Shown here: piece after piece, positions 35,471 through 44,442 of the stretch | Layout of the letters: each line of letters begins with the position of its first letter | How positions within the stretch are numbered: position 1 is the stretch's first letter | NCBI GenBank assembly: GCA_049598145.1 | Contig: JBMYNJ010000002.1 | Span: 27,478-91,477, forward strand | Direction: 5' to 3' | Origin: WTJH01 sp049598145 | GTDB taxonomy: Bacteria; Bacteroidota; Bacteroidia; Flavobacteriales; Flavobacteriaceae | Length of the DNA stretch: 64,000 bases | Position numbers and translations under genes: made by a program | Notes under the pieces: model-generated | What the model saw: the letters and a program-made list of their open reading frames with translations, nothing else | Databases searched by the model: none | What the model was told of the DNA's origin: nothing

Positions 35471-36628
35471 TTGAAGGCTATCGACAAAGAAAAAACATAC
35501 GACTACATCATTTGTGGCGGGGGGGCGTCAGGCTTGCTTTTGGCACATAAACTCCTTGAAGACCCCTTTTTTCAGGAGGCTAAAATTGCCTTAATCGAAA
35601 AAGATCACAAAAACCAAAACGATAGGACCTGGTGTTTTTGGGAACCAGAGGAGGGTGCCTTTGATTCCATTCTGCATCACCGATGGAAAAAGGGATATTT
35701 TGGGGCTTCCAATTATAGCTCTCAATTTCCACTGAAGCCGTTCGAATACAAAATGTTACGGTCACAACCCTTCTATGAATCCTACTACAAGCGAATAGAA
35801 GAAACCCCTCAAATTGACCTTTGGACCGCCGAAATAACTTCCCTGGACCCGGATGGGGATCTTCATCGGGTTCAAACCTCAGTGGGAGATTTTTATGGGA
35901 AACGAATTTTTTCGAGTTTGTTTGATCCCAAATTCATGAGTAAACAGCAGAAATATCCGGTCTTGCACCAACATTTTTTGGGCTGGTTTGTCCGAACCGA
36001 AAAAGCAGTTTTTGATCCTGAACGAATCCACTTTATGGATTTTGATATTCCTCAAAATGGAGCGACTCGGTTTATTTATGTTCTGCCCTTTTCTCCAACA
36101 GAAGCCTTGGTAGAATATACCCTGTTCTCTCCTACTCTCTTAACTGAGCAAGCATATGAAGCGGGTATTAAAGAATATTTGGAAACGCTGGATTGCGGAG
36201 ATTTTGAAATTTTAGAAAAAGAACAAGGTTCTATCCCAATGACCTGTTATCGTTTTGATCGACACAACACAGATGATTTACTTTACATCGGAACCGCTGG
36301 GGGCTGGACCAAAGCCAGTACCGGATTTACCTTTAAAAAAACCACCGAGAAAATTGATGCTCTAGTCGAGTTCCTAAAAACAAATCAATCGTTTAAGCAT
36401 TTTTGGAAACCGGATCGTTTTTGGTTCTACGATCTTCTCTTTTTGGATGTATTGTCTCAACATAATGCACGCGGTCACGAGCTGTTTCGAACCATGTTCC
36501 AAAACAATTCCCCTGAATTAATCCTAAAGTTTTTGGGAGAAAAGACCCATTTTTGGGAAGAATTAAAAATTATGTTGGCCTTCCCCATCCCACTTTTTGT
36601 GAAAGTGCTCTGGAAACGTTTGTTTTAA
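35471..36628 (+). CDS. crtY: lycopene cyclase family FAD protein
   Basis: A flavoprotein of about 385 residues of the CrtY/CrtL lycopene cyclase group, which makes the beta-ionone rings of carotenoids. The Rossmann motif YIICGGGASGLLLA, the block NDRTWCFWE and the GTAGGWTKASTGFTF end motif are all seen. No ATG lies between the previous in-frame stop and the Rossmann fold. TTG 35471 is the best start, 12 residues before the fold; the frame extends up to TTG 35429. Its stop is interleaved with that of the convergent prenyl synthase (36625-36628), a related carotenoid or quinone step. Confidence 0.82.
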   Translation: MKAIDKEKTYDYIICGGGASGLLLAHKLLEDPFFQEAKIALIEKDHKNQNDRTWCFWEPEEGAFDSILHHRWKKGYFGASNYSSQFPLKPFEYKMLRSQPFYESYYKRIEETPQIDLWTAEITSLDPDGDLHRVQTSVGDFYGKRIFSSLFDPKFMSKQQKYPVLHQHFLGWFVRTEKAVFDPERIHFMDFDIPQNGATRFIYVLPFSPTEALVEYTLFSPTLLTEQAYEAGIKEYLETLDCGDFEILEKEQGSIPMTCYRFDRHNTDDLLYIGTAGGWTKASTGFTFKKTTEKIDALVEFLKTNQSFKHFWKPDRFWFYDLLFLDVLSQHNARGHELFRTMFQNNSPELILKFLGEKTHFWEELKIMLAFPIPLFVKVLWKRLF

Positions 36629-37596
36629 AAGGTTCTTCCCATCAAGTTTTCTGCGAAAATTTGTAATTTTTCTTGTTGAACTTTCCCGATGGACATTTGT
36701 TCTAGTAAAGCAAATGCTTTGGTTCCTTGACGATCAATTTCCTGACCGATCGCTTGAGGAGACCCTGCTTTTTCAAATAAAACTTTTACTTGCTCAATTT
36801 TAGCATCATTATTTTTCGGAGTTGTTTTAAACAATGCTTCCAGGGATCTTTTATCACCTGCTGTTAATGTATTTTGTGCGTGTAAAAACAACCAGGTTTT
36901 TTTATTTTCAATTATGTCTCCCCCCAGTTGTTTTCCGAAAGTGTCGGGATCGCCATAAGTATCTAAATAGTCGTCCAATAATTGAAAGGCAACCCCCAAT
37001 TGCAGGCCAAAATCATAAAGCTGTTGGGTAAGGATCGGAGGAGCTCCTCCAATCCTGGCACCCATAGCTAAAGCGCATCCTAAAAGAACCGCCGTTTTAA
37101 AAGTGATCATTTGCATATAATCCGCTAAACTCACCTGGTTCATCTGAGGAAAATCCATATCCCACTGCTGGCCTTCACAGACTTGTTGGGCGGTTTTACT
37201 AAACAGCTTGCAAAGTGATGCAAATAAATCGGGAGGGTATTTCTCCAAATATTGATAAGCATTTACGAGCATTACATCCCCCGATAAAATCGCCGTATTG
37301 GTATCCCACTTTTCATGTACGGTGGGTTTTCCCCGGCGTAAAGGAGCTTCATCCATGATGTCGTCGTGTACCAAACTAAAATTGTGAAATACTTCTACTG
37401 CCATAGCTGCTGCCAAAGCCTCTTGGGGGTCTCCCCCTGCGACCTCGGCACCTAAAAGGACCATAGAAGGACGAACTCTTTTCCCTCCCAATTCTAAAAT
37501 GTAATGGGTGGGTGCATAGAGATTTCGAGGTTCTTGGAGGTGTTTTTGAGTTTCTAAAAAATCTTGAAAAAGCTCGCGTTGTTCCTGCAATAGCAT
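36625..37596 (-). CDS. polyprenyl synthetase (geranylgeranyl/farnesyl diphosphate synthase type)
   Basis: A 323-residue trans-isoprenyl diphosphate synthase. The first aspartate-rich motif is in VHDDIMDEAPLRRGKPT, the second in DDYLDTYGD, with GGKRVRPSM upstream of the first. Product chain length cannot be read reliably, but pairing with a lycopene cyclase suggests geranylgeranyl diphosphate. The frame is open to 37638; ATG complementary to 37594-37596 (MLLQEQREL) is preferred. It is divergent from the tetR gene. Confidence 0.92.
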   Translation of the reverse strand: MLLQEQRELFQDFLETQKHLQEPRNLYAPTHYILELGGKRVRPSMVLLGAEVAGGDPQEALAAAMAVEVFHNFSLVHDDIMDEAPLRRGKPTVHEKWDTNTAILSGDVMLVNAYQYLEKYPPDLFASLCKLFSKTAQQVCEGQQWDMDFPQMNQVSLADYMQMITFKTAVLLGCALAMGARIGGAPPILTQQLYDFGLQLGVAFQLLDDYLDTYGDPDTFGKQLGGDIIENKKTWLFLHAQNTLTAGDKRSLEALFKTTPKNNDAKIEQVKVLFEKAGSPQAIGQEIDRQGTKAFALLEQMSIGKVQQEKLQIFAENLMGRTF

Positions 37597-37667
37597 AGCA
37601 CAATTTTGGTTTAAAGGTACATTTAAAAAGTTTAACAATAGTTTTACATAAACTTCAAAAACTTTTT

Positions 37668-37697
37668 TTGTTATAAAAGTTTCTTGCCCTACTTTTG
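37668..37697 (+). promoter_or_regulatory. promoter of the tetR-RND operon (TTG-N19-TACTTTTG)
   Basis: TTG at 37668-37670 followed 19 bp later by TACTTTTG at 37690-37697 matches both halves of the Bacteroidota promoter consensus. The tetR start codon follows after 14 bp. Confidence 0.65.
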
Positions 37698-37711
37698 CAG
37701 CAAATTTGCCA

Positions 37712-38332
37712 GTGGAAAAGGAAATTCTTCAACGAGCCAAAAAACTCTTCTTTCAATTAGGGTTTAAAAGCGTGACGATGGACGACATTGCACAAGACAT
37801 GTCGATTTCCAAAAAAACGATTTATGAAATTTTCGAGAATAAGTCTATCCTAATTGAACGTAGCATAGAAGGTCTTTTTGTAGAAACGATGGAACGAATC
37901 AAGAAAATTCGGGCCACTCCAATCGATCCGATTCAAGAATTATTTGAGGTGAAAAAAATTGTCTTGCAATTAGTGGAACGCAAATCCCAGTCCGCGCGTT
38001 TCCAGTTGCAAAAATATTACCCTGAAATCCACCGATCTCTGGAACGAAAAAAGCTTGAAATTATGGGGGGAATTTTCCAAGAAAGCATTAAAGACGGCAT
38101 CCAAAGAGGACTCTTCCGTTCAGCGATTAACCCTGATTTTATTACGCGTGTTTATTTCAACGGCATCAGTGGCTTTCACGACATTCATCTTTTTCCGGAA
38201 GATCAATACGACTTTGAATACTGTTTCGAATCCTATTTGGAATATCATCTTCGCGCCATTAGTACTCCCCAAGGCATTGCCCTCTTAGAAAAATATAAAA
38301 CCCAAGAAAAAAACCTTTTGCCCAACCCTTAA
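37712..38332 (+). CDS. TetR/AcrR family transcriptional regulator
   Basis: A 206-residue TetR-type repressor. The N-terminal helix-turn-helix is FKSVTMDDIAQDMSISKKTIYEIF at about residues 16-39. The C-terminal ligand domain is not recognisable. The frame opens at TTG 37706, but GTG 37712 (MEKEILQRA) is a better start. It is first in a plus-strand run with tolC, the adaptor and the RND pump, and so is likely their local, autoregulated repressor. No clear inverted-repeat operator was found. Confidence 0.88.
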   Translation: MEKEILQRAKKLFFQLGFKSVTMDDIAQDMSISKKTIYEIFENKSILIERSIEGLFVETMERIKKIRATPIDPIQELFEVKKIVLQLVERKSQSARFQLQKYYPEIHRSLERKKLEIMGGIFQESIKDGIQRGLFRSAINPDFITRVYFNGISGFHDIHLFPEDQYDFEYCFESYLEYHLRAISTPQGIALLEKYKTQEKNLLPNP

Positions 38333-38344
38333 GCACACTTCAAT

Positions 38345-39742
38345 ATGATGAAATCAATTCAACATAATTCTTCTACACCGCTTCGTTTGTGGATCGCCTT
38401 AATTTTAGGATTATGTAGCATAGGCCTATATGCTCAAGAAAAACCGGTGCCTAAAGTATGGACCCTCCCTGAAGCCATTGCTTACGGGATGGAAAACAAT
38501 CGTCAAATTCGCAATGCAGATATTGAGGTCCAAAGAGCCATTAAAGAAAAATGGAAGACTATTACTATCGGACTTCCCCAAATCAGTGCTTCCTCGGAAT
38601 ACTCCAATTTTTTAAGACTTCCGGTAAGTCTAATTCCTGCTGAGTTTTTTGGCGGGCAGGCAGGCGACTTTGCTGAGGTTCAGTTCGGGACCGAACAAAA
38701 CTTGGTGGGTTCCGTCCGTTGGGATCAACTCATTTTCGATGGTTCCTACATTGTAGGGTTACAGGCCAGCCGTGTGTACCTTCAGATTTCAGAAAATCTT
38801 TTTGAAAAAACACAATTGGAAGTAAAAAAAGGGATAGTGCAGGCCTATGCTGCGGTGCTTTTTGCAGATGAAAATGTGGCTGTTACCCTTAATAATAAGA
38901 CTGCTTTGGAACGTACGCTTGCCGAATTGCACGCCCTCTTCCGCAACGGCTTTGAAGAGGAAGAAAGCGTAGAACAAATGCGATTAACGCTGGCCGGAAT
39001 AGAATCTCAGTTACGTTATGCCCGCCGGATGCAAAAAGTCACTCGAGGCTATTTGGCCTTGCTTTTAGGCTTAGACCCCGACCAACCTATGGCCCTTCAG
39101 GAAACACTCGAAGACCTATTGCTGGAAGCCAATGCTTCTCAATTCCGCACTGCAGAAGCAGACCTTAACAACAATTCAGATGTCAAGATTGCTCAAAATG
39201 ATTTGTCTTCCGAGAAGCTGCTCTACAAACTGGAAAAATCCAAAGCTCTCCCGCGACTTTCAGCTTTTTTAAGTGGTACCTACACGGGAAATAGCAACAC
39301 CTTTAATTTTTTAAACAGCGATCAAAAGTGGTTTGGCTCCTCTCTGTTTGGCTTAAGCTTACGCATTCCTATCTTTAGTTCACTCGGACGATCGGCCAGT
39401 TCGCAAATGGCAAAACTTTCCGTGCTTAAAGCGGAAAACGAACTGACGCAAACCGAAGACCGCATCCGACTTGAAATTCAACAAAGTGAATCGGCCTTGG
39501 AACTGGCATTGGAAAATTATTCCACTCAAAAGGAGAATTTAAGTTTAGCCGAGCGTATTGAACAAAAAAATCGCACCAAATTTTTTGAGGGCATCTCAAG
39601 TGCTTTCGAATTGCGCCAGGCACAGTTGCAACTCTATTCTGCTCAAAATCAATTGTTACGCGCCATTCAGGACGTCGTGAATAGTGCTACTGCTTTAGAA
39701 ACTCTATTGAATAGTCCCCAACCCGAAAACACTCAGCAATGA
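38345..39742 (+). CDS. TolC family outer-membrane efflux protein
   Basis: A 465-residue outer-membrane channel subunit with a signal peptide ending near YAQEKP. The family pattern of duplicated long helices and strands is visible, with TLPEAIAYGMENNRQIRNA at the start of the mature protein and SAFELRQAQLQLYSAQNQLL near the end. It would form the exit duct of the adjacent RND pump. Its end overlaps the frame of the adaptor gene, and ATG 38345 or 38348 both fit. Confidence 0.92.
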   Translation: MMKSIQHNSSTPLRLWIALILGLCSIGLYAQEKPVPKVWTLPEAIAYGMENNRQIRNADIEVQRAIKEKWKTITIGLPQISASSEYSNFLRLPVSLIPAEFFGGQAGDFAEVQFGTEQNLVGSVRWDQLIFDGSYIVGLQASRVYLQISENLFEKTQLEVKKGIVQAYAAVLFADENVAVTLNNKTALERTLAELHALFRNGFEEEESVEQMRLTLAGIESQLRYARRMQKVTRGYLALLLGLDPDQPMALQETLEDLLLEANASQFRTAEADLNNNSDVKIAQNDLSSEKLLYKLEKSKALPRLSAFLSGTYTGNSNTFNFLNSDQKWFGSSLFGLSLRIPIFSSLGRSASSQMAKLSVLKAENELTQTEDRIRLEIQQSESALELALENYSTQKENLSLAERIEQKNRTKFFEGISSAFELRQAQLQLYSAQNQLLRAIQDVVNSATALETLLNSPQPENTQQ

Positions 39743-39780
39743 AAAAGAATATTCATCCATCCACAACCTTTGTTTTAGTC

Positions 39781-40950
39781 ATGAAAAAAACAACAATTCT
39801 CTTCTGCCTAATCGCACTTCTGGCAGCTTGTTCCGACAATAAAGAGGTTTCTACCACAGCCTTAATCGATCAAGGCAACTTAGAAGTCCTTTTGGAACGC
39901 AAGGCTTCCTTAACCCAAAACCTCAATCAACTCAAAATTGAGATCAATCAGATCAATGAAGCATTAGACACCTTAGACAGCAGTAGACGATTCCCGCTCG
40001 TCACTTCTTTTGAAGTGGAGTCCGGTACTTTTAATCATTACATTGAACTGCAGGGGGATATCAAAACACGTAAAAATGTGACTCTTTTCCCTGAAATTCC
40101 GGGGACTTTAGTTCGTTTTGAGGTCAGGGAAGGACAGCGGGTAAAAAAAGGGCAGGTTTTAGCACGTATAGACGATGGAGGTATGCGCAACCAACTGGAA
40201 CAACTCCAGCTGCAAAAACAACTGGCTCAAACGACCTTTGAGCGGGTACAACGCTTGTGGGATCAAAAAATTGGTTCAGAAATGCAGTATTTGGAAGCCC
40301 AAACCCGCTACAAAAGCCTGGAACAAAACGTGGCTCAAGTGCGCAGTCAGTTGGATAAGGCTATCATTGAAGCGCCCTTTACAGGAGTAATAGACGAGCT
40401 TATCGCCAATGCTGGGAGCATTGTTAGCCCGGGGGCGAGTCCGGTGCTTCGATTGGTGAATTTAGACGAAATGTATTTAGAGGCGCAGGTACCTGAAAAA
40501 TTCTTACCCTCGATTAAAGAAGGAACGCCCACAGTAGTGGAAATTCCGATGCTGGGAACTTCCCTGCAAACACAAATCCGCCAAACGGGAAATTTTATTA
40601 ATCCTGGCAATCGAACTTTTCGTATTGAGGCCCCTCTTGACAATCCGGAAGGCTTCATTAAACCCAACTTAACCGCCAAACTTCAGGTAAACGATTATTC
40701 CAATCCCGAGGCATTAGTAGTTCCCTTGAGTATTGTCAACGAAAATGCTGCTGGACAGAGTTTTGTTTTTCGAATGCAAAAGACCCCTGAAGCAGATGTA
40801 TTTATCACAGAGCAAGTCTTCATCACCTTGGGCCAAAGCAACGAAAAAGAAGTGGAAGTTTTATCCGGAATTCAAGTGGGCGATTTGCTGATCCAAGAAG
40901 GAGCTTCCATTGTTGAGAGTCAACAACGCGTCCGTCGGATCCAATCCTAA
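39781..40950 (+). CDS. RND efflux periplasmic adaptor lipoprotein
   Basis: A 389-residue membrane fusion protein. The lipobox is LLAACSDN (Cys near residue 17). The lipoyl-type half-motif FEVREGQRVKKGQVLARIDDGG and its partner AIIEAPFTGVIDELIANAGSIVSPG flank a helical hairpin. It links the TolC channel to the RND pump. The frame is open from 39739, but ATG 39781 gives the real signal peptide. A coiled segment (about residues 36-65) precedes the lipoyl domain. Confidence 0.92.
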   Translation: MKKTTILFCLIALLAACSDNKEVSTTALIDQGNLEVLLERKASLTQNLNQLKIEINQINEALDTLDSSRRFPLVTSFEVESGTFNHYIELQGDIKTRKNVTLFPEIPGTLVRFEVREGQRVKKGQVLARIDDGGMRNQLEQLQLQKQLAQTTFERVQRLWDQKIGSEMQYLEAQTRYKSLEQNVAQVRSQLDKAIIEAPFTGVIDELIANAGSIVSPGASPVLRLVNLDEMYLEAQVPEKFLPSIKEGTPTVVEIPMLGTSLQTQIRQTGNFINPGNRTFRIEAPLDNPEGFIKPNLTAKLQVNDYSNPEALVVPLSIVNENAAGQSFVFRMQKTPEADVFITEQVFITLGQSNEKEVEVLSGIQVGDLLIQEGASIVESQQRVRRIQS

Positions 40951-40977
40951 TTCTCCTTCCATTAACACCAAAGAGAC

Positions 40978-43900
40978 ATGAATCAAAAAGAATTTTTGCT
41001 TTCCAGCTGGGCTATCGATCATCGAAAAATCATTTATGTGGTCATGGCTATCTTCTTCATCTTGGGGGTCAGTGCTTATTTTTCTATGCCCCGAGAAAAT
41101 TTCCCGGAGATCAACGATACCCGAGTTTTTGTAACAGCCGTTTACCCTGGAAATACCGCTGAAGATATCGAACGATTGATTATTGATCCGCTCGAAGAAG
41201 AAATCAAAGGGGTGACCAATCTGGTGGATATCACTTCTTCTTCTCAGGAAGATTTTGGAATGATCACGGTTGAGTTTGATGAAAACATCACCATCGATCA
41301 GGCCAAACAAAAAGTAACAGACCTCGTCGACGGAATCACTTCGGGAGCCGATTGGCCCGTATTTAACAACGCCAAAATAGAGCCCACCGTTTTTGAAATG
41401 GATTTTTCGGAATTAATGCCCATCCTGAATATCAGTTTGGTAGGAGATTACCCGATCATCCGCCTGAAAGAATTTGCAGAAGAATTGGAATATCGCATCG
41501 AACAACTTCCGGAAATTAAAGGAGTGGATATTCGCGGGATTCAGGATTTTGAAGTCGAAGTGGCCGTGGATATTTATAAAATGACGGCTGCAAAAGTGAG
41601 TTTGAATTCGGTCTTAAATGCCATAGGCGGGGAAAATTCAACCATATCTGCCGGAAGCTTGATCGCTGACGATCAGCGGCGCAATATCCGTATCATAGGA
41701 GAGATTTCTACCCCGGAAGCGCTTCGAGACTTTGTGATTAAAAGTGAAAACGGAGCGGTATATCTGGGTGATATTGCTACTATAAGTTTTCAAGAAAAAG
41801 ACAAAACATCCTTTGCCCGTTCGATGCAACAAAAAGCCGTTATGCTCGACGTAAAAAAGCGCGGAGGAAAAAACTTGGTACAGGCAGCTCAGAAAATCCG
41901 CGAAATCGTGGAAGATATGCGGCAGAGCTATTTCCCCGGTAATTTAGAGGTAAGTATTTCTAACGACCAGTCTAATGTTACCCTAAACCAAGTGAGTGAT
42001 TTGGTCAACAACATCATTTTTGGGATCCTCTTGGTGGTCACGGTATTGATGTTCTTTTTGGGCTTTAGAAACGCTTTGTTTGTGGGCTTTGCCATTCCCA
42101 TGTCTATGTTTATGTCCTTTATGATCCTAAGTTTCTTAGGATATACCATGAACACTATGGTACTCTTTGGCCTAGTCATGGGATTAGGGATGTTAGTGGA
42201 CAACGGGATTGTAGTGGTCGAAAACGTTTATCGCCTGATGGCTAAAGAAGGGATGTCGCGCATACAGGCCGCTAAAACCGGAATTGGAGAAATTGCCTTT
42301 CCAATTATTGTATCAACAGCCACCACTGTAGCTGCCTTTGTTCCCCTGGGAGCTTGGCCCGGTTTGATGGGAGAATTTATGATTTATTTCCCCATAACTC
42401 TTTCGGTAGTTTTGGGCTCTTCTTTAATCGTAGCTGTTTTCTTTAATTCCATGTTGGTCTCTCAACTCATGGATACCGCCGAAAAAGAGATTCCATCCAA
42501 ATTCTTGTGGCGTTTAACCTTGATTTTAGGGGGACTAGGACTCGTCTTCATCGTTTTAGGGGATGGCTTCCGTGGACTGGGTACTTTGATGTTTATAATT
42601 CCGCTATTATTTTGGGCCTATAAACTCTTTATTAAGCGATTAGCCGTTGGATTCCAAACCACTTTTTTGGTATGGCTCGAAAACCAATACCGTAAATTTT
42701 TGTCCTTTGCCCTGAAGGGTTTTCGTCCCTATTTGTTTTTAATCGGTACTTTCGGGTTGTTGTTTTTCTCTTTTGCTTTAATGGGTATTTTTCCACCTAA
42801 AGTGGAGTTTTTTCCCGATAATCAACCCAACCAAATCATCACTTATATCGAATACCCGGAGGGAACTGCCATCGAAAAAACAAATGCAGTAACCAAAAAG
42901 ATTGAAGCGGAGATCTACCAAGTGATCAACCAACCCAAATATAATCAGGGAGACTATAACTTTATGCTGGACTCCGGGGTCGCTCAGGTGGGTGAAGGGG
43001 CCGGAAACCCAGAAACAGATGCAGGCAATACCTCTGAAATGCCCCATAAATCTAAAATCACCTTGACCATGCGGGAATTCAAATACCGCCAAGGTTTTTC
43101 CAGTGAAAACTTACGCCGTGAAGTCCAACAGGCTTTGATTGGAAAATTCCCCGGATTAAGTATTTCAGTTGAAAAAGATGCTGCCGGACCTCCAGTAGGC
43201 TATCCCATCAATATTGAAATTACTGGAAAAGATTATCTGGAACTGATTCAAACCGCCAAGCAGATGAAAGATTACCTCAACGCAGAAAATATTGCTGGAA
43301 TTGAAGAATTGAAAATTGATGTCAATAAAAACAAACCTGGACTTGAGCTCACCGTCGACCGAAAAAAAGCAGGAGAATTGGGCGTTTCTGCTTCTATGGT
43401 CGGGCGATTGTTGCGAACTTCTCTTTTCGGTGGAAAAGCAGGTATTTACAAAAAAGATGGGGAAGATTATGAAATCAATGTGCGGTTCAATGATGAAAAC
43501 CGATACAATCAGAACGCTTTGCTCAATCAGAACATTATCTTTAGAGATCAGGCTTCAGGTAAAGTCAAGGAAATTCCGGTGGCTGCCCTTGTACAGGAAA
43601 ATAAAACTACCTCCTTTAGTGCCATTAAACACCGAAAACTCAATCGGGTGGTAACCCTCTATTCCTCTGTATTAGCAGGGTATAATGCCAACGAAGTGAT
43701 GAACAACGCACAGGTAGCCCTACTCAATATTAACCTGCCCGACGGGGTCACATTTAAATTTACAGGAGAAATTGAGGAACAAGAAAAAAATATGACCTTT
43801 TTGTCGAATGCCCTCTTAGCCGCTTTAGGATTAATCTTGTTGTTGTTGGTTTTCCAGTTTAATTCCATCAGTAAACCCTTAATCATTTTGCTTTCCATAT

Positions 43901-44403
43901 TTTTGAGTTTTACGGGAGTTTTCTTAGGGTTAATCGCCTTTAGTATGCCCTTTGTGATTTTAATGACTATGATGGGTATTATATCCCTGGCAGGAATTGT
44001 AGTAAACAACGGAGTGGTATTGTTGGATTATACCCAGTTGTTGCTCGATCGCAAAAAGGAAAGCTTAGGGCTTCCGGTAGAAGGCCTATTGCCCAAATCG
44101 GATGCGATTGAAGCCATCGTAAACGGCGGTGCGGCAAGACTTCGCCCGGTAATTCTTACTGCGATTACAACAATTTTGGGATTAATTCCATTGGCCATTG
44201 GTTTTAATATTGATTTCTTTAGCCTATTTAGTGCTTGGGACCCCAAGGTGTATATCGGAGGGGACAACGTAATCTTTTGGGGACCATTGGCCTGGACGGT
44301 CATTTTTGGTTTAAGCTTTGCGACCTTCCTAACATTGGTGATTGTTCCCGCTACTTTCTTGATCGTTTACAGTTTGAAATTACGTTTTCAGAAAAACACT
44401 TAA
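40978..44403 (+). CDS. RND efflux pump permease
   Basis: A 1141-residue inner-membrane proton/drug antiporter of the AcrB-type superfamily. The N-terminal helix, porter and docking domains and two six-helix halves are recognisable. In helix IV the motif is LVDNGIVVVEN, where AcrB has LVDDAIVVVEN, so the second aspartate is Asn; this is frequent in other RND groups. Two additional hydrophobic stretches near residues 510-545 lie between the halves, making it longer than AcrB. The substrate is unknown. It closes the tetR-tolC-adaptor operon. Confidence 0.93.
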   Translation: MNQKEFLLSSWAIDHRKIIYVVMAIFFILGVSAYFSMPRENFPEINDTRVFVTAVYPGNTAEDIERLIIDPLEEEIKGVTNLVDITSSSQEDFGMITVEFDENITIDQAKQKVTDLVDGITSGADWPVFNNAKIEPTVFEMDFSELMPILNISLVGDYPIIRLKEFAEELEYRIEQLPEIKGVDIRGIQDFEVEVAVDIYKMTAAKVSLNSVLNAIGGENSTISAGSLIADDQRRNIRIIGEISTPEALRDFVIKSENGAVYLGDIATISFQEKDKTSFARSMQQKAVMLDVKKRGGKNLVQAAQKIREIVEDMRQSYFPGNLEVSISNDQSNVTLNQVSDLVNNIIFGILLVVTVLMFFLGFRNALFVGFAIPMSMFMSFMILSFLGYTMNTMVLFGLVMGLGMLVDNGIVVVENVYRLMAKEGMSRIQAAKTGIGEIAFPIIVSTATTVAAFVPLGAWPGLMGEFMIYFPITLSVVLGSSLIVAVFFNSMLVSQLMDTAEKEIPSKFLWRLTLILGGLGLVFIVLGDGFRGLGTLMFIIPLLFWAYKLFIKRLAVGFQTTFLVWLENQYRKFLSFALKGFRPYLFLIGTFGLLFFSFALMGIFPPKVEFFPDNQPNQIITYIEYPEGTAIEKTNAVTKKIEAEIYQVINQPKYNQGDYNFMLDSGVAQVGEGAGNPETDAGNTSEMPHKSKITLTMREFKYRQGFSSENLRREVQQALIGKFPGLSISVEKDAAGPPVGYPINIEITGKDYLELIQTAKQMKDYLNAENIAGIEELKIDVNKNKPGLELTVDRKKAGELGVSASMVGRLLRTSLFGGKAGIYKKDGEDYEINVRFNDENRYNQNALLNQNIIFRDQASGKVKEIPVAALVQENKTTSFSAIKHRKLNRVVTLYSSVLAGYNANEVMNNAQVALLNINLPDGVTFKFTGEIEEQEKNMTFLSNALLAALGLILLLLVFQFNSISKPLIILLSIFLSFTGVFLGLIAFSMPFVILMTMMGIISLAGIVVNNGVVLLDYTQLLLDRKKESLGLPVEGLLPKSDAIEAIVNGGAARLRPVILTAITTILGLIPLAIGFNIDFFSLFSAWDPKVYIGGDNVIFWGPLAWTVIFGLSFATFLTLVIVPATFLIVYSLKLRFQKNT

Positions 44404-44418
44404 TCGGGGCTTCTTCTT

Positions 44419-44426
44419 TACCTTTG
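44419..44426 (+). promoter_or_regulatory. -7 box (TACCTTTG) of aspS
   Basis: An exact TAnnTTTG match 16 bp before aspS, in the 39 bp following the RND gene; no good -33 partner. Confidence 0.5.
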
Positions 44427-44442
44427 GTTCAGAATTAAAGTT

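Noticed and set aside
38648..38670. GC-rich GGCGGGCAGGCAGGC run in tolC resembling the repeat at 4010-4105
   Set aside because: It encodes an in-frame FFGGQAGDF segment that fits the TolC-family protein, so shared composition is probably chance.
41928..42203. Long open frame on the minus strand within the RND pump gene, and many similar antisense frames in other genes
   Set aside because: They lie inside well-supported genes, have no recognisable family, and carry biased composition typical of antisense shadows.
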